A stretch of DNA of 64,000 bases from Prescottella equi (GCF_020171745.1 NZ_JAIVAH010000005.1:1-64000); one strand, 5' to 3'. Shown: positions 32,088 through 41,382, numbered from the stretch's first letter. The notes: generated by a model not told the origin, from the sequence alone. Program-made: numbers and translations.

Positions 32088-32186
32088 GTGGTCATCTTCT
32101 TCGAGGTTCTCCTGGTTCTTGCCGCCATCCTGATCACCTGGTTCTCGCTGTACGTCGTGTACCGGCTGGTCACCGACAAGCCGTGA
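32088..32186 (+). CDS. 32-aa single-TM peptide, leaderless, coupled to nitrobindin
   Basis: GTG 32088 lies six bases after -10 TAAGAT (32076-32081), indicating a leaderless mRNA. The peptide ([32 protein letters not shown]) is one hydrophobic helix with a short basic tail. Its stop overlaps the nitrobindin GTG start by four bases, so the two are translationally coupled. I believe small membrane peptides occur at this position in relatives but could not check. It could anchor or regulate its partner, or simply serve as a leader ORF. Confidence 0.6.
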   Translation: MVIFFEVLLVLAAILITWFSLYVVYRLVTDKP

Positions 32187-32878
32187 ATCAGGATCCGGAC
32201 GCAGGCGGTTCGCAGCCTGACGACACCGAGTCGCACGTAGTTCGTGGTAGCGGCGACCGGGCGGTCGCGGCTGCCGAAGAGCGTGCGAAGGATACGGCGG
32301 GACGCAACATCCCGACGCTGCCCGATCTCCCCCTGCCCGAGGACACCGCGAATCTGCGACTCGGGCCGGACCTGCACCCCGGTCTGCTCGCGCTCCTGCC
32401 GCTCGTCGGCGTGTGGCGCGGCGAGGGCGAGGGGCACGATCCGGAGACCGGCGACTACCCGTTCGGCCAGCAGATCGTCGTGTCGCACGACGGCGAGAAC
32501 TACCTGGCCTGGGAGTCCCGCACGTGGCGCCTGGACGCCGACGGCGGATACGTCGGCCCCGATCAGCGTGAGAGCGGCTACTGGCGCGTCGCCGGCGACG
32601 GCATCCCCGGCAGCACCAACGAGGAGGTCATCGAACTCCTCCTCACGCACGCGTCCGGTGTCGTCGAAATGTTCTACGGGCAGGCGCTGACGCAGTCGTC
32701 GTGGGAACTCGCGACCGACGTCGTGATCCGCAGCCAGTCCGGTGAGCTCATCGGCGGAGCCAAGCGCCTGTACGGCATCGTCGAGGGCGGCGATCTGGCG
32801 TACGTCGAGGAGCGCGTCGTCGCCGACGGCCCCCTCGAGCCGCGGTACTCCGCGCGCCTCCAGCGCTACATCGGCTGA
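32183..32878 (+). CDS. nitrobindin-like heme protein (peroxynitrite isomerase family)
   Basis: A 231-residue protein has a disordered N-terminus of about 60 residues. A ten-stranded beta-barrel domain of the THAP4/nitrobindin family follows with [48 protein letters not shown]. The GxWxGxGxG signature is present. A His near the C-terminal half should ligate heme in family members that isomerise peroxynitrite to nitrate; none sits in the final [22 protein letters not shown], so the exact ligand (perhaps LTHASG) needs a structural alignment. It is the positional counterpart of mycobacterial Rv0813c. Confidence 0.8.
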   Translation: MNQDPDAGGSQPDDTESHVVRGSGDRAVAAAEERAKDTAGRNIPTLPDLPLPEDTANLRLGPDLHPGLLALLPLVGVWRGEGEGHDPETGDYPFGQQIVVSHDGENYLAWESRTWRLDADGGYVGPDQRESGYWRVAGDGIPGSTNEEVIELLLTHASGVVEMFYGQALTQSSWELATDVVIRSQSGELIGGAKRLYGIVEGGDLAYVEERVVADGPLEPRYSARLQRYIG

Positions 32879-32899
32879 CACGTCCTCGAACAAGCAGCG

Positions 32900-32937
32900 A
32901 CCCCCGGGCCCGTCCACGTGACGAGGCCCGGGGGTTT
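32900..32937 (+). terminator. terminator after nitrobindin
   Basis: Eleven-bp perfect arms (32900-32910 and 32925-32935) are followed by TTT. The first base of the T-run is part of the stem. Confidence 0.65.
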
Positions 32938-33080
32938 CGTCATTCGTGGGTTCCGGTCTGGACGCACCGGAGGGCTCGGGGGTCGGGTAGCTGCCTGGGA
33001 TTCGCCAGCCGCGCTGCGGTCAGAGAAACCCGAGAGCATCGTGGCTAGCTGACAGCCACCTCACGTGTCCGTTTGTCATT

Positions 33081-33144
33081 CAACTTCAGACCACCTCCTT
33101 CCTCGTGTAAGCCCGAAGCTACGCCCGACTCGGGCACTCGGCAA
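33081..33144 (-). promoter_or_regulatory. orphan promoter and perfect Shine-Dalgarno, possible 12-codon ORF
   Basis: On the minus strand, TTGCCG (33139-33144), 17 bases and TAGCTT (33116-33121) are followed by AAGGAGGTGGT (33090-33100). The nearest start at ribosome-binding distance is TTG 33083, giving NDKRTREVAVS after the start residue. An ATG two codons away in another frame gives 19 residues. Neither product is recognisable, so this may be a leader peptide, a small RNA or a relic. Confidence 0.35.
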
Positions 33145-33178
33145 CGGATTATTCGGCGAGGAGGTTCGCGCAACGCGC

Positions 33179-33212
33179 GAGCCCCGCCCCGGACGGATCC
33201 GGGACGGGGCTC
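33179..33212 (-). terminator. terminator after the secreted-protein gene
   Basis: Fifteen-base arms with one mismatch (33179-33193 and 33198-33212) enclose a four-base loop, about 80 bases beyond the stop of the minus-strand gene. There is no U-tract. Confidence 0.6.
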
Positions 33213-33291
33213 GTGTGTGGTGCAGGTCGAACGGGAACTCACGGCACGGGTTCACGCGGAAAGCGTGCCGTGGTGTCCCATTCGGGGGGAA

Positions 33292-33990
33292 CTAGCTCAT
33301 GTTGCCGAGCACGTTGCCCAGGATTCCGCCGATCACGTTGGACATCGAACCCTGCGGGTCGGTCAGCGACCCGAAGACCTGACCATCAACGCCCATGCCC
33401 TCGAGGCTGCCCGTACCGGCCTCGACGGCGTTCTTGTCGCGGACCTTGACGCACACGCCGATCGGGTTCCACTTCTGCTCACCCCACATGTCCGGGGTCA
33501 TGGACGCACCACTGTCGATGACAGTGCCGACTGCAACGTTGTCCGGGACCTTGTACGTGGTGACGTAGGTCGCAGTGTTGCCGCCGTTGATCAGCCACCC
33601 GCCGCCGGAGTACACCGATGCAGCGCCCGTGTTGGTGTCGACCGCCGGAGTCGTCGCGTTGCCGTTGACAGTCGCCGACTGGAGGGTGAAGCCGGCGGGG
33701 AAGTAGTCGGCCATCGCACGAAGCAGCGGCGGCACGCCCTTGGCGCTGGAAACGGTCGTCTTGTACGTGACAGTCCCACCAGGGGCCACAGAGGCACTGC
33801 CGACGACCTCCTTGGTCAAGCGGATGCCGACGATGTTCGCCGAGCCATACTGAACCTTGGTCGCCTTTGTGCCGCACTCGGCCGCGGAAGCGACTCCCGC
33901 GCCGGCACCGACGCCGAAAACGGTTCCGCCCGCGACGACAGCGGCAGCGGCAACGGAGGCCGCGATGCGGCGGCTGACAGTTCGAGACAT
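33292..33990 (-). CDS. secreted beta-rich protein, unknown function
   Basis: ATG 33990 is chosen because AAGGAGC is seven bases upstream; the ATG six bases earlier is too close. The product (MSRTVSRRIAASVAAAAVVAGGTVFGVGAGAGVASAAEC) has a Sec signal peptide of about 35 residues. An Ig-like DUF11-type domain follows (VAPGGTVTYKTTVSSAKGVPP, YFPAGFTLQSATVNG, NTATYVTTYKVPDNVAVGTVIDS). A Gly/Met/Asn-rich C-terminus is last. Cysteines in ECGTKA and IGVCVKV may pair. It is probably a cell-surface protein. Confidence 0.65.
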   Translation of the reverse strand: MSRTVSRRIAASVAAAAVVAGGTVFGVGAGAGVASAAECGTKATKVQYGSANIVGIRLTKEVVGSASVAPGGTVTYKTTVSSAKGVPPLLRAMADYFPAGFTLQSATVNGNATTPAVDTNTGAASVYSGGGWLINGGNTATYVTTYKVPDNVAVGTVIDSGASMTPDMWGEQKWNPIGVCVKVRDKNAVEAGTGSLEGMGVDGQVFGSLTDPQGSMSNVIGGILGNVLGNMS

Positions 33991-34259
33991 GGACATGCTC
34001 CTTCGTTCGGGCCTGAGGGGGAAGGTAGAACGCGTTTCAGTATCGAGAGTGCAACTTGGCCGAGTTGCCCATTTCGTCGTGAAGTCGATCACATACTAGC
34101 TACGGAATCGGACGTACGTCCAGAAATCTAGCACCGAGGTCGCGAGCACTTTTCGACGATTCGACGAGCGTAACGCGACAGCCCCCGTGAACGATCGCGT
34201 CAAAACTGGAACCTGTTACAACACTGCCGGTGGAGATGCCTGGTTCACATAGTCCGTGG

Positions 34260-35987
34260 TCAGGGCCGCCGCGACGCACCGAGCGGTTCGCCGGGACTGA
34301 CACCGTCTCCAATTCCGACCGGTCCCTCCCCCACGGTAACGATGCGGTCCGGCCGCGCGTCGACGGGCAACTGGTGCGTGACGAGCACCACGGTCCGAGT
34401 GGGATCGACGAGGGTGCCGCGGCGGTCGAGTAGCTCGCGCAGGATCTGTGCGCCGTCGGCCGCGTCCAGGTGCTCGGTCGGCTCGTCGAGCAGCAGCACT
34501 CGGGCCGGTGAGACGAGTGCCCGGGCGAGAAGCAGGCGTCGGCGCTGGCCACCCGAGATGGCCCGCGCTCCACCGCCCAACGACGTGTGGACGCCGCGCG
34601 GCAACCGCGTCACCCACTCCCCCAGGCCCACGGTCCGCAGGGCCGCCAGCGCCTCGTCCTCGGTCAGGTCACCGCGGGCCACCCGCAGGTTCTCGAGCAC
34701 CGACGTGTCGAACAGGTGCGCGTCCTCGGCAAAGAACCCGATCTCCCGGCGGAGGTCGTCCGGCCGGAAGTCCGTGAGGGCGTCGCCGTCGACGGTGACG
34801 CTTCCGCTCACCGACGGCAGCAGTCCCGCCATCGTCATCAACAGTGTGGTCTTGCCGGCGCCGCTGCCACCGACCACCGCGACACGCGCGCCCGGCGGCA
34901 GATCCAGGTCGAGCGGTGCGGTCACCTTGTCGCCGCCGGGCCAGCCGCAGCGCAGATCCTGCGCCCGGACGTGCGCCGGGTCGGGCGGCGTGCGGGTGCC
35001 GCCGGGCTGCGGCTCGCCCGCGCGGTCGAGCAGCGCCAGGATCCGGGTGGACGCGATCCGGGCCCGGGTCAGCGCGACGGCCGCGGCGGGCAGCGCGCCG
35101 GCCGCCTCGAATGCCGCGAGCGGCACCAGCACGAGGATCGCCAGCGACATCGGCGTCATACCGCCCGGCGCCCCGCCGTCCGCCCCGTACAGCGTGATGC
35201 CGATCAGCAGCGAACCGAGCACGCTCGCACCGATCGCGAGTGGGGTGGCGGCCGCGGCGAACGCGGCGGGCATCGCCGCGCGGTCGGCGGCGCGGACGGC
35301 CGCGTCGTCGGCGGCCTCCGCGCGGGCGACGACGTCGTCGAGGCGTCCGGCCACGCGCAGCTCGGCTGCGTGATCCAACGCGGTGACGGCAGTCTCGCTG
35401 AACAGGGCCGTCGCGGCGGCACTCTCGGATTCCGCGAGACGCGCCGCACGGGCCGACAGCCACGGGGCCAGTATCCCGGACACCGCGAGCGCGACCGCGA
35501 GCACCAGCGCGGCGGCCGGGGAGATCAGCCCCAGCAGGACCACCGCGGACAGTGCCATGACGACGGCGACCGCGATCGGCACCAGCGCCCGGATGACGAC
35601 GTCGCCGAGCGCGTCGACGTCGGCTCCGGTGCGGGCGAGCAGATCACCGCGGCGCAGCCCCGCGGCGGCCGCGGGGTCGCCGTCGGCGAGACGCCGGTAG
35701 ATCATGGTCCGCGCCGAGGTCGTGCCGCGCAGCGCGGCGTCGTGCGTCGCGAGCCGCTCGAGGTAGCGGAAGAGGCCCCGGGAGATGCCCAGCGCCCGTA
35801 CCGCGACCACCGCGACGGTCAGGTCCAGCACCGGCGGCATCTGCCACGCCTTGGTGATCAACCACGCCGACAACGCGGCCAGCGCGAGCGCACTGCCCAG
35901 CGTCGCCACGCCGGCCGCGATCGCGGCAAGCACGCGTCGCGGCTCGAGGTCGAGCAGGCGGATCGCCCGCACCAGATCACGATTCAT
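34260..35987 (-). CDS. cydC: thiol reductant ABC exporter subunit CydC
   Basis: A 575-residue half-transporter has six N-terminal TM helices (LAAIAAGVATLGSALALAALSAWLITKAW onward). The ATPase domain has Walker A VVGGSGAGKTT, Q-loop FFAEDAHLF, signature ISGGQRRRLLLARAL and Walker B VLLLDEPTEHLD. With CydD it exports glutathione- or cysteine-type thiols (here probably cysteine or mycothiol-related) needed to assemble cytochrome bd. ATG 35987 overlaps the end of cydD by 11 bases, supporting coupling. Confidence 0.9.
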   Translation of the reverse strand: MNRDLVRAIRLLDLEPRRVLAAIAAGVATLGSALALAALSAWLITKAWQMPPVLDLTVAVVAVRALGISRGLFRYLERLATHDAALRGTTSARTMIYRRLADGDPAAAAGLRRGDLLARTGADVDALGDVVIRALVPIAVAVVMALSAVVLLGLISPAAALVLAVALAVSGILAPWLSARAARLAESESAAATALFSETAVTALDHAAELRVAGRLDDVVARAEAADDAAVRAADRAAMPAAFAAAATPLAIGASVLGSLLIGITLYGADGGAPGGMTPMSLAILVLVPLAAFEAAGALPAAAVALTRARIASTRILALLDRAGEPQPGGTRTPPDPAHVRAQDLRCGWPGGDKVTAPLDLDLPPGARVAVVGGSGAGKTTLLMTMAGLLPSVSGSVTVDGDALTDFRPDDLRREIGFFAEDAHLFDTSVLENLRVARGDLTEDEALAALRTVGLGEWVTRLPRGVHTSLGGGARAISGGQRRRLLLARALVSPARVLLLDEPTEHLDAADGAQILRELLDRRGTLVDPTRTVVLVTHQLPVDARPDRIVTVGEGPVGIGDGVSPGEPLGASRRP

Positions 35988-37716
35988 GTTGCTGCGCCCC
36001 GACTTCCTGCTGGGCCTCCACCCGGACCACCCGATCACCCGCCGCGAGCACCGTCGGGCGGTGGCCCACCACCACGACGGTCCGGCCCTCCCGGGCGAGG
36101 TCGCGCAGCGAGTTCAGCACGGTGCGTTCGGTGTCGTCGTCGAGGTGCGCGGTTGGCTCGTCGAGCAGCAGCACCGGACGCGGCGACACCAGCAGCCGGG
36201 TCAGCGCGAGACGCTGCCGCTGACCGAGCGACAGGCCCGTTCCACCGGTACCGACGACGGTGTCCCACCCCCGCGGGAGTTCGGTGAGAACCTCGTCGAA
36301 TCCGGTTGCCCGGCAGGCCCGGCGGACCTCGTCGGAGTCGGGATCCACCGGGCCGACGAGTGCGAGGTTCTCGGCGAGGGTGCCCGGCAGGAGGACCGGG
36401 TGCTGTGGGAGCCAGGCAATCCGGTCCCACCACCGCGTCCGGTCCAGGTCGGCGACATCGACGCCGCCGACGCGCACCTCACCCTCGACGGGTTCGGCGA
36501 GGCCCAGGATCACCTGCAGCGCCGTCGATTTCCCGGAGCCGTTGGCCCCGGTCAGCACCGTCACCGCACCGGGCGGGCACGACACGTCCAGCCGGTGCGG
36601 TGCGAGACCGGACCGGGAGTGCACGCTGACGCCCACCAGGTCGACGGAGTTGTCGGCGGGCACCTCGGAACCGGTTGCGGACGATCGGCGCTCGGGCGCC
36701 TCGTCGATCACCGCGAACGCCTTGTTCGCGGCGGCGAGACCGTCCTCGGCAGCATGGAACTGCATACCGACCATGCGCAGCGGCAGATACACCTCGGGGG
36801 CGAGGATGAGCGCCACGATGCCGGGTTCGAGTTCCATGTTGCCGAACACCAACCGCAGGCCGATGCTCACCGCGATCAGCGCGACCGACAGCGTCGCGAG
36901 CATCTCGAGCACCATCGACGACAGGAACGCGACCCGCAGCGACGACATCGTCGTCTTGCGGTGCGCGTCGCCCAGTTCCCGGACCCGGGCGGCCGGACCG
37001 TGCTCGCGACCCAGGGCACGCAGGGTCGGCAGACCCGCGAGCAGATCCATCAGCTGACCCGAGAGTCGGGTCATCGCACCGAGGTTCGCCTCCGACTTCC
37101 CCTTGGTGAGCAGTCCGATGAGGATCATGAACACCGGAATCAGCGGCAGCGTGATCACGACGATCATCGCCGCCGTCAGATCCTGCAGGGCGATCACGAC
37201 GAACGTCGCGGGCGTGAGCGTCGCCGCCAGGATCAGCGCCGGCAGGTAGCCGGTGAGATACGGCGCGAGGCCCCGGATCCCGCGGGTGAGGACCGTCGCG
37301 ATCTCGTCGCGCCGCGGATCGAGCTCCCGCGGCGACATCCGGGTCGCGGACTCGAGTACCTCGACCTCGAGCTCGGCGACCACCCGATTCGCGGCGCGGT
37401 GCGCGTAGCGGGCGTGCAGCCACGCCGCCAGCACCCGGACCGCGATCGCGGCGGCCAGCCACATCAAGTCGGTGCGCCAGTCCGCGATGTCGCGCCGGTC
37501 CGACGTGATGACACCGGCGAGGATCGTGCCGATCAGCACCGCCGACACGATCACCATCGCGACGTTCACCGCGGACAGCACGACCGTGAGGATCAGGTAG
37601 CCGCGGGCCGACGCCGAGTACTTCCACAGCCGGGGATCGACGGGACCGCTACGCCCACCTTCCCGGCGCCCCGCCCGTCGTCGCGATCGGGCGGGGCGTT
37701 CGACCTCTGTACTCAT
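35977..37716 (-). CDS. cydD: thiol reductant ABC exporter subunit CydD
   Basis: A 579-residue half-transporter with a basic N-terminus (RPARSRRRAGRREG) and six TM helices. The C-terminal ATPase has Walker A LTGANGSGKST, signature LSLGQRQRLALTRLL and Walker B VLLLDEPTAHLDDDTE. It forms a heterodimer with CydC. The start overlaps the cydB stop by one base (TGATG). Confidence 0.9.
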   Translation of the reverse strand: MSTEVERPARSRRRAGRREGGRSGPVDPRLWKYSASARGYLILTVVLSAVNVAMVIVSAVLIGTILAGVITSDRRDIADWRTDLMWLAAAIAVRVLAAWLHARYAHRAANRVVAELEVEVLESATRMSPRELDPRRDEIATVLTRGIRGLAPYLTGYLPALILAATLTPATFVVIALQDLTAAMIVVITLPLIPVFMILIGLLTKGKSEANLGAMTRLSGQLMDLLAGLPTLRALGREHGPAARVRELGDAHRKTTMSSLRVAFLSSMVLEMLATLSVALIAVSIGLRLVFGNMELEPGIVALILAPEVYLPLRMVGMQFHAAEDGLAAANKAFAVIDEAPERRSSATGSEVPADNSVDLVGVSVHSRSGLAPHRLDVSCPPGAVTVLTGANGSGKSTALQVILGLAEPVEGEVRVGGVDVADLDRTRWWDRIAWLPQHPVLLPGTLAENLALVGPVDPDSDEVRRACRATGFDEVLTELPRGWDTVVGTGGTGLSLGQRQRLALTRLLVSPRPVLLLDEPTAHLDDDTERTVLNSLRDLAREGRTVVVVGHRPTVLAAGDRVVRVEAQQEVGAQQHES

Positions 37717-38750
37717 CAGACCTTCGTGGATCCGGCCTTGCGAGGCAGCCCGATCGACGGCGGAATGTGCTTGGTGGAGATCCGCTTACGGAACACCCAG
37801 TACGTCCAGCCCTGGTAGATGAGCACGATCGGGGTGAGGATCACCGCCGCCCAGCTCATCACCTTCAGCGTGTACGGACTCGACGACGCGTTCTCGATCG
37901 TGAGGGTGTACGCGTCGCTCGTGGTCGACGGCATCACGTTCGGGTACAGCGACGCGAACAGCAGCACCACCGTGGCGATCACCGCGAGCGTCGTGAACGC
38001 GAACGCCCAGCCCTCGCTCTCGGCGCGGGTGAGGAACACGACCGCGATCACCGCGATTGCCGCTAGCGCCACCAGGATCCACGTCCAACCCTTGCCGTGC
38101 GCCAGCTGGGTCCACAGCACGAACCCGCCGGCGATCGGCACGGTCGGAATGGCCAGCTTCTTCGCCAGTTCCGCAGCGTCGATCCGCACGTCGTCGGCCG
38201 TCTTGAGCGCGATGAACACCGCGCCGTGCAGCGCGAACACCAGTGCGGTGGTGATACCGCCCAGCAGCGCATACGGATTGAGCAGATCGAAGAAGCTCGA
38301 CGTCACCTTCTTGTCGGCGTTGATCGCGACACCTCGGACGATGTTCGCGAAGGCCACGCCCCACAGCACCGCCGGCACCCACGAGCCGATCATGATGCCC
38401 CAGTCGGCGCGGGCCCTCCACTTGTCGTCGTCGATCTTGCCGCGCCATTCGATCGCGACGATCCGCAGGATCAACGCCACCAGGATTATCAGCAACGGTA
38501 GATAGAACCCTGAGAACAGGGTCGCGTACCAGTCCGGAAACGCCGCGAACAGCGCACCGCCACCGACGATCAACCACACTTCGTTGCCGTCCCACACCGG
38601 TCCGATGGTGTTGAGCAGCACGCGGCGACGGTTCTCCGTCTTGCCCAGCACCGGCATCAGCATGCCGACGCCGAAGTCGAATCCCTCGAGGACGAAGTAT
38701 CCGACGAAGAGCACCGCGATGAGAATGAACCAGAACTCCTGCAGTCCCAT
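37716..38750 (-). CDS. cydB: cytochrome bd oxidase subunit II CydB
   Basis: A 344-residue membrane protein begins MGLQEFWFILIAVLFVGYFVLEGFDFGVGMLMPVLGKTENRRRVLLNTIGPVWDGNEVWLI, the family hallmark. It has about eight to nine TM helices and supports the heme-carrying CydA. It lies nine bases downstream of cydA in the cydABDC operon. Confidence 0.95.
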   Translation of the reverse strand: MGLQEFWFILIAVLFVGYFVLEGFDFGVGMLMPVLGKTENRRRVLLNTIGPVWDGNEVWLIVGGGALFAAFPDWYATLFSGFYLPLLIILVALILRIVAIEWRGKIDDDKWRARADWGIMIGSWVPAVLWGVAFANIVRGVAINADKKVTSSFFDLLNPYALLGGITTALVFALHGAVFIALKTADDVRIDAAELAKKLAIPTVPIAGGFVLWTQLAHGKGWTWILVALAAIAVIAVVFLTRAESEGWAFAFTTLAVIATVVLLFASLYPNVMPSTTSDAYTLTIENASSSPYTLKVMSWAAVILTPIVLIYQGWTYWVFRKRISTKHIPPSIGLPRKAGSTKV

Positions 38751-38759
38751 GACGGTCTC

Positions 38760-40277
38760 CTAGTAGGCGAACGAAAGTTGTTCGTCGGCTTCCGGTTCAC
38801 CCGGTTCGCCCGGGCCACCGGCCTTCGGTTTCGGACCCTCGCCCGGCGGATGCAGATCGTGTGGCGACGGGCCTTCGATCGCGTACCGGCGGATCAGGTA
38901 GAACCACACGACACCCAGTGCGCCGTACAGCAGCGTGAACACGATCAGCGACGTCCACACCAGCCCGACGGAATGATCCGAGACGCCCTGGTCGACGGTG
39001 AGCCGGATCAGGTCGACGCCCGTCGGATTCGGGTGCACCACCCACGGCTGACGGCCCATCTCGGTGAAGATCCAGCCCGCGCTGTTCGCGAGGAACGGCG
39101 TCGGAATCGCGATGAGGCACAACCACTTGAACCAGTTCTGGTCCGGGACGCGCCCCTTCCGGGTGACCCACAGTCCGGCCAGTGCCAGTGCGAGCGCACC
39201 GGCGCCGAGGCCGATCATCGCGCGGAAGGACCAGTACGTGACGAACAGGTTCGGGCGGTAGTTGCCGGGTCCGAACTGCTGCTCGTACTGCGCCTGCAGG
39301 TCCTCGACGCCCTGCAGCGTGACGCCGCTGAACTTGCCCTCGGCCAACCACGGCAGCACGGCGGGCACCTTCAAGACGTGCGTGACGCTGTCACAGTTGT
39401 TGTGGGTGCCGACGGTGAGGATCGAGAAGTCCGGATCGGTCTCGGTGTGACACAACGACTCCGCAGACGCCATCTTCATCGGCTGCTGCTGGAACATCAG
39501 CTTGCCCTGCACGTCACCGGTGTAGATGACGGCGATGCCGGCGATGATCATCACCAGCATGCCCATCCGGGCCGCGGGCCGGAACATCTCGCGCGCGTCC
39601 TTGACCAGGCCCTCGGACTCCTCGCCGGTGACGGTCTTGGACTTGCGCATGTTGCGCACCATCCACCAACCGGCGATGCCGACGACGAACGTCGCTGCGG
39701 TGAGGAACCCGCCCGCGACCGCGTGGAAGTACGCGGCGATCGCGGTGTTGTTGGACAGCAGCGCCCAGATGCTCTCGAGCTCGGCACGTCCGGTGTCCGG
39801 GTTGAAGCGTGCACCGACCGGATGCTGCATGAACGAGTTCGCGACGATGATGAAGTACGCCGACGCGTTCACACCGATCGCGGCCAGCCAGATCGTCGCG
39901 AGGTGAACACCCTTCGGCAACCGGGTCCACCCGAAGATCCACAGGCCCAGGAAGGTCGATTCCAGGAAGAACGCGACGAGACCCTCCAGAGCCAGTGGCG
40001 CACCGAAGACGTCACCGACGAAGCGGGAGTACTCGCTCCAGTTCATGCCGAACTGGAATTCCTGGACGATGCCTGTCGCGACACCGATCGCGAAGTTGAT
40101 GAGGAAGAACTTGCCGAAGAACTTGGTGAGGCGGTACCAGTGGTCCTTCTTCGTCACCACCCACATGGTCTGCATGATCGCGACCAGCGGCGCCAGTCCG
40201 ATCGTGAGCGGAACGAAGATGAAGTGGTAGACGGTGGTGATTCCGAACTGCCACCGCGAGACATCCAAGACATCCAT
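38760..40277 (-). CDS. cydA: cytochrome bd oxidase subunit I CydA
   Basis: A 505-residue quinol oxidase subunit. His in the N-terminal VYHFIFVPLTIGLAPL is a heme ligand. FQFGMNWSEYSRFVGDVFGAPLALE and the GRQPW motif (EMGRQPWVVH) near residue 395 are conserved. The Q-loop between (VEDLQAQYEQQFG region) is short, as in actinobacteria. It reduces O2 to water with high affinity and helps under low oxygen, NO or cyanide. It is the first gene of the operon; the promoter lies in 40278-40433. Confidence 0.95.
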   Translation of the reverse strand: MDVLDVSRWQFGITTVYHFIFVPLTIGLAPLVAIMQTMWVVTKKDHWYRLTKFFGKFFLINFAIGVATGIVQEFQFGMNWSEYSRFVGDVFGAPLALEGLVAFFLESTFLGLWIFGWTRLPKGVHLATIWLAAIGVNASAYFIIVANSFMQHPVGARFNPDTGRAELESIWALLSNNTAIAAYFHAVAGGFLTAATFVVGIAGWWMVRNMRKSKTVTGEESEGLVKDAREMFRPAARMGMLVMIIAGIAVIYTGDVQGKLMFQQQPMKMASAESLCHTETDPDFSILTVGTHNNCDSVTHVLKVPAVLPWLAEGKFSGVTLQGVEDLQAQYEQQFGPGNYRPNLFVTYWSFRAMIGLGAGALALALAGLWVTRKGRVPDQNWFKWLCLIAIPTPFLANSAGWIFTEMGRQPWVVHPNPTGVDLIRLTVDQGVSDHSVGLVWTSLIVFTLLYGALGVVWFYLIRRYAIEGPSPHDLHPPGEGPKPKAGGPGEPGEPEADEQLSFAY

Positions 40278-40388
40278 GGCTACTCCGAAAACTCGGCCCG
40301 TAGGACAGGCTTCGGGGTCGAGACGTGGGCGTCCGCTCGATCCCTGTTCACAAAGTTACTGCGCCGTGAAGCTCAGCGCAGCTATTTG

Positions 40389-40407
40389 CTACTACGGAAT
40401 GTAGTAG
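40389..40407. promoter_or_regulatory. inverted repeat upstream of cydA
   Basis: CTACTAC and its complement GTAGTAG (40389-40395 and 40401-40407) are separated by five bases, about 115 bases before the cydA start. It could be a regulator site for the oxidase operon or the end hairpin of pabC. Confidence 0.4.
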
Positions 40408-40433
40408 ACCCGTCGGTACAAACCTAGCCGGGG

Positions 40434-41294
40434 TCAGTCCGAACCGACCGTTTCCACCGCCAGATCGATCAGGGAGGCGACGTCCTCGGCGGCCGGGGAC
40501 TCCGGCAGCGCCAGCCCGTCGAGGGTGTGGATCCGGGCCGCGAGCGTGACACTCGAGACCAGCCAGACACCTTCTGCCGCAATGAGATCGGAGGGAAACA
40601 GGGGGGCGTATTCGCACGCGTACCCCTTGTCCGGGGCCACCTCGAAGAGCGCCTTCTGCGTGGTGCCCGGGAGGATGCCCTGCTCCGGCGGCGGAGTGAT
40701 CAAGGTCTTACCGCGGGCGATCACCACCGTCGAGCGCGGCCCCTCGAGGACCCTGCCCTCGCTGCTGGTGAAGACGACGTCGTCGGCGCCCTGCGCCTGC
40801 GCGTGCCGCAGCGCCGCCATGTTCGTCGCGTACGACAACGTCTTCGCGCCCAACAGTTGCCACGGCGCCGACGCGGACAGATCGACCGAATAGCCGCGCG
40901 GCAGCGTCAGCGCCGACACCCCGTCCTGGCGCGCCCGCAGCACCCGTTCCGCTACCGCCCCGACGGTCACGAACGCCGTCGGCGGCCCGCCGGCCTCCCG
41001 GCCACGGCTGAGCACCAGGCGCATCCAGCCCTCGCGGTCACCGCCCCACTCGCGGGCGGCCGTCTCGACGGCCCGGGTCCACAGGCCGCGCCCGGGCCAC
41101 GGCAGGTCCAGGGCCCGCGCCGACGCCTCCAACCGATCGAGGTGCAGGGCCGGCTTGCAGGCCCGCCCGTCGCGCACCAGCAGCGTCTCGAAGACGCCGT
41201 CGCCGCGGACCACCGCGAGGTCGTCCACGTGCAGCAGGGGCGTGCCGGCATCCCGGACCTGCCCGTCGAGCGTCACCAGAACCTGCTCAGCCAT
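40434..41294 (-). CDS. pabC: aminodeoxychorismate lyase (PabC-like) class IV aminotransferase
   Basis: A 286-residue PLP enzyme probably releases pyruvate from aminodeoxychorismate to give p-aminobenzoate for folate. It has GDGVFETLLV near residue 31, the Lys-bearing region LLGAKTLSYATNMAALRHAQAQGADDVVFTSSEGRVLEGPRSTVV, and PPPEQGILPGTTQKALFE. Branched-chain or D-amino-acid aminotransferases share the fold, so the reaction is inferred. It is divergent from the folate-dependent ygfZ gene. Confidence 0.8.
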   Translation of the reverse strand: MAEQVLVTLDGQVRDAGTPLLHVDDLAVVRGDGVFETLLVRDGRACKPALHLDRLEASARALDLPWPGRGLWTRAVETAAREWGGDREGWMRLVLSRGREAGGPPTAFVTVGAVAERVLRARQDGVSALTLPRGYSVDLSASAPWQLLGAKTLSYATNMAALRHAQAQGADDVVFTSSEGRVLEGPRSTVVIARGKTLITPPPEQGILPGTTQKALFEVAPDKGYACEYAPLFPSDLIAAEGVWLVSSVTLAARIHTLDGLALPESPAAEDVASLIDLAVETVGSD

Positions 41295-41382
41295 GCGCCC
41301 ACCATAACCAGAACCGCGCGCGACCAGCAGTTCCGCACCCGCCCACCCCTGCCCGACGGGCCCACGCTCCTAGAATGGGCCC

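Larger units (their letters stand above)
32938..33291. other. gene-poor stretch between nitrobindin and the secreted protein
   Basis: Apart from a minus-strand promoter with a strong ribosome binding site (33081-33144) and a terminator (33179-33212), I see no gene here. Confidence 0.5.

Noticed and set aside
40278-40433. Rex or CRP site upstream of cydA
   Set aside because: A TTTGTGAAC half-site is present near 40350 (minus strand), but a correctly spaced partner is missing.
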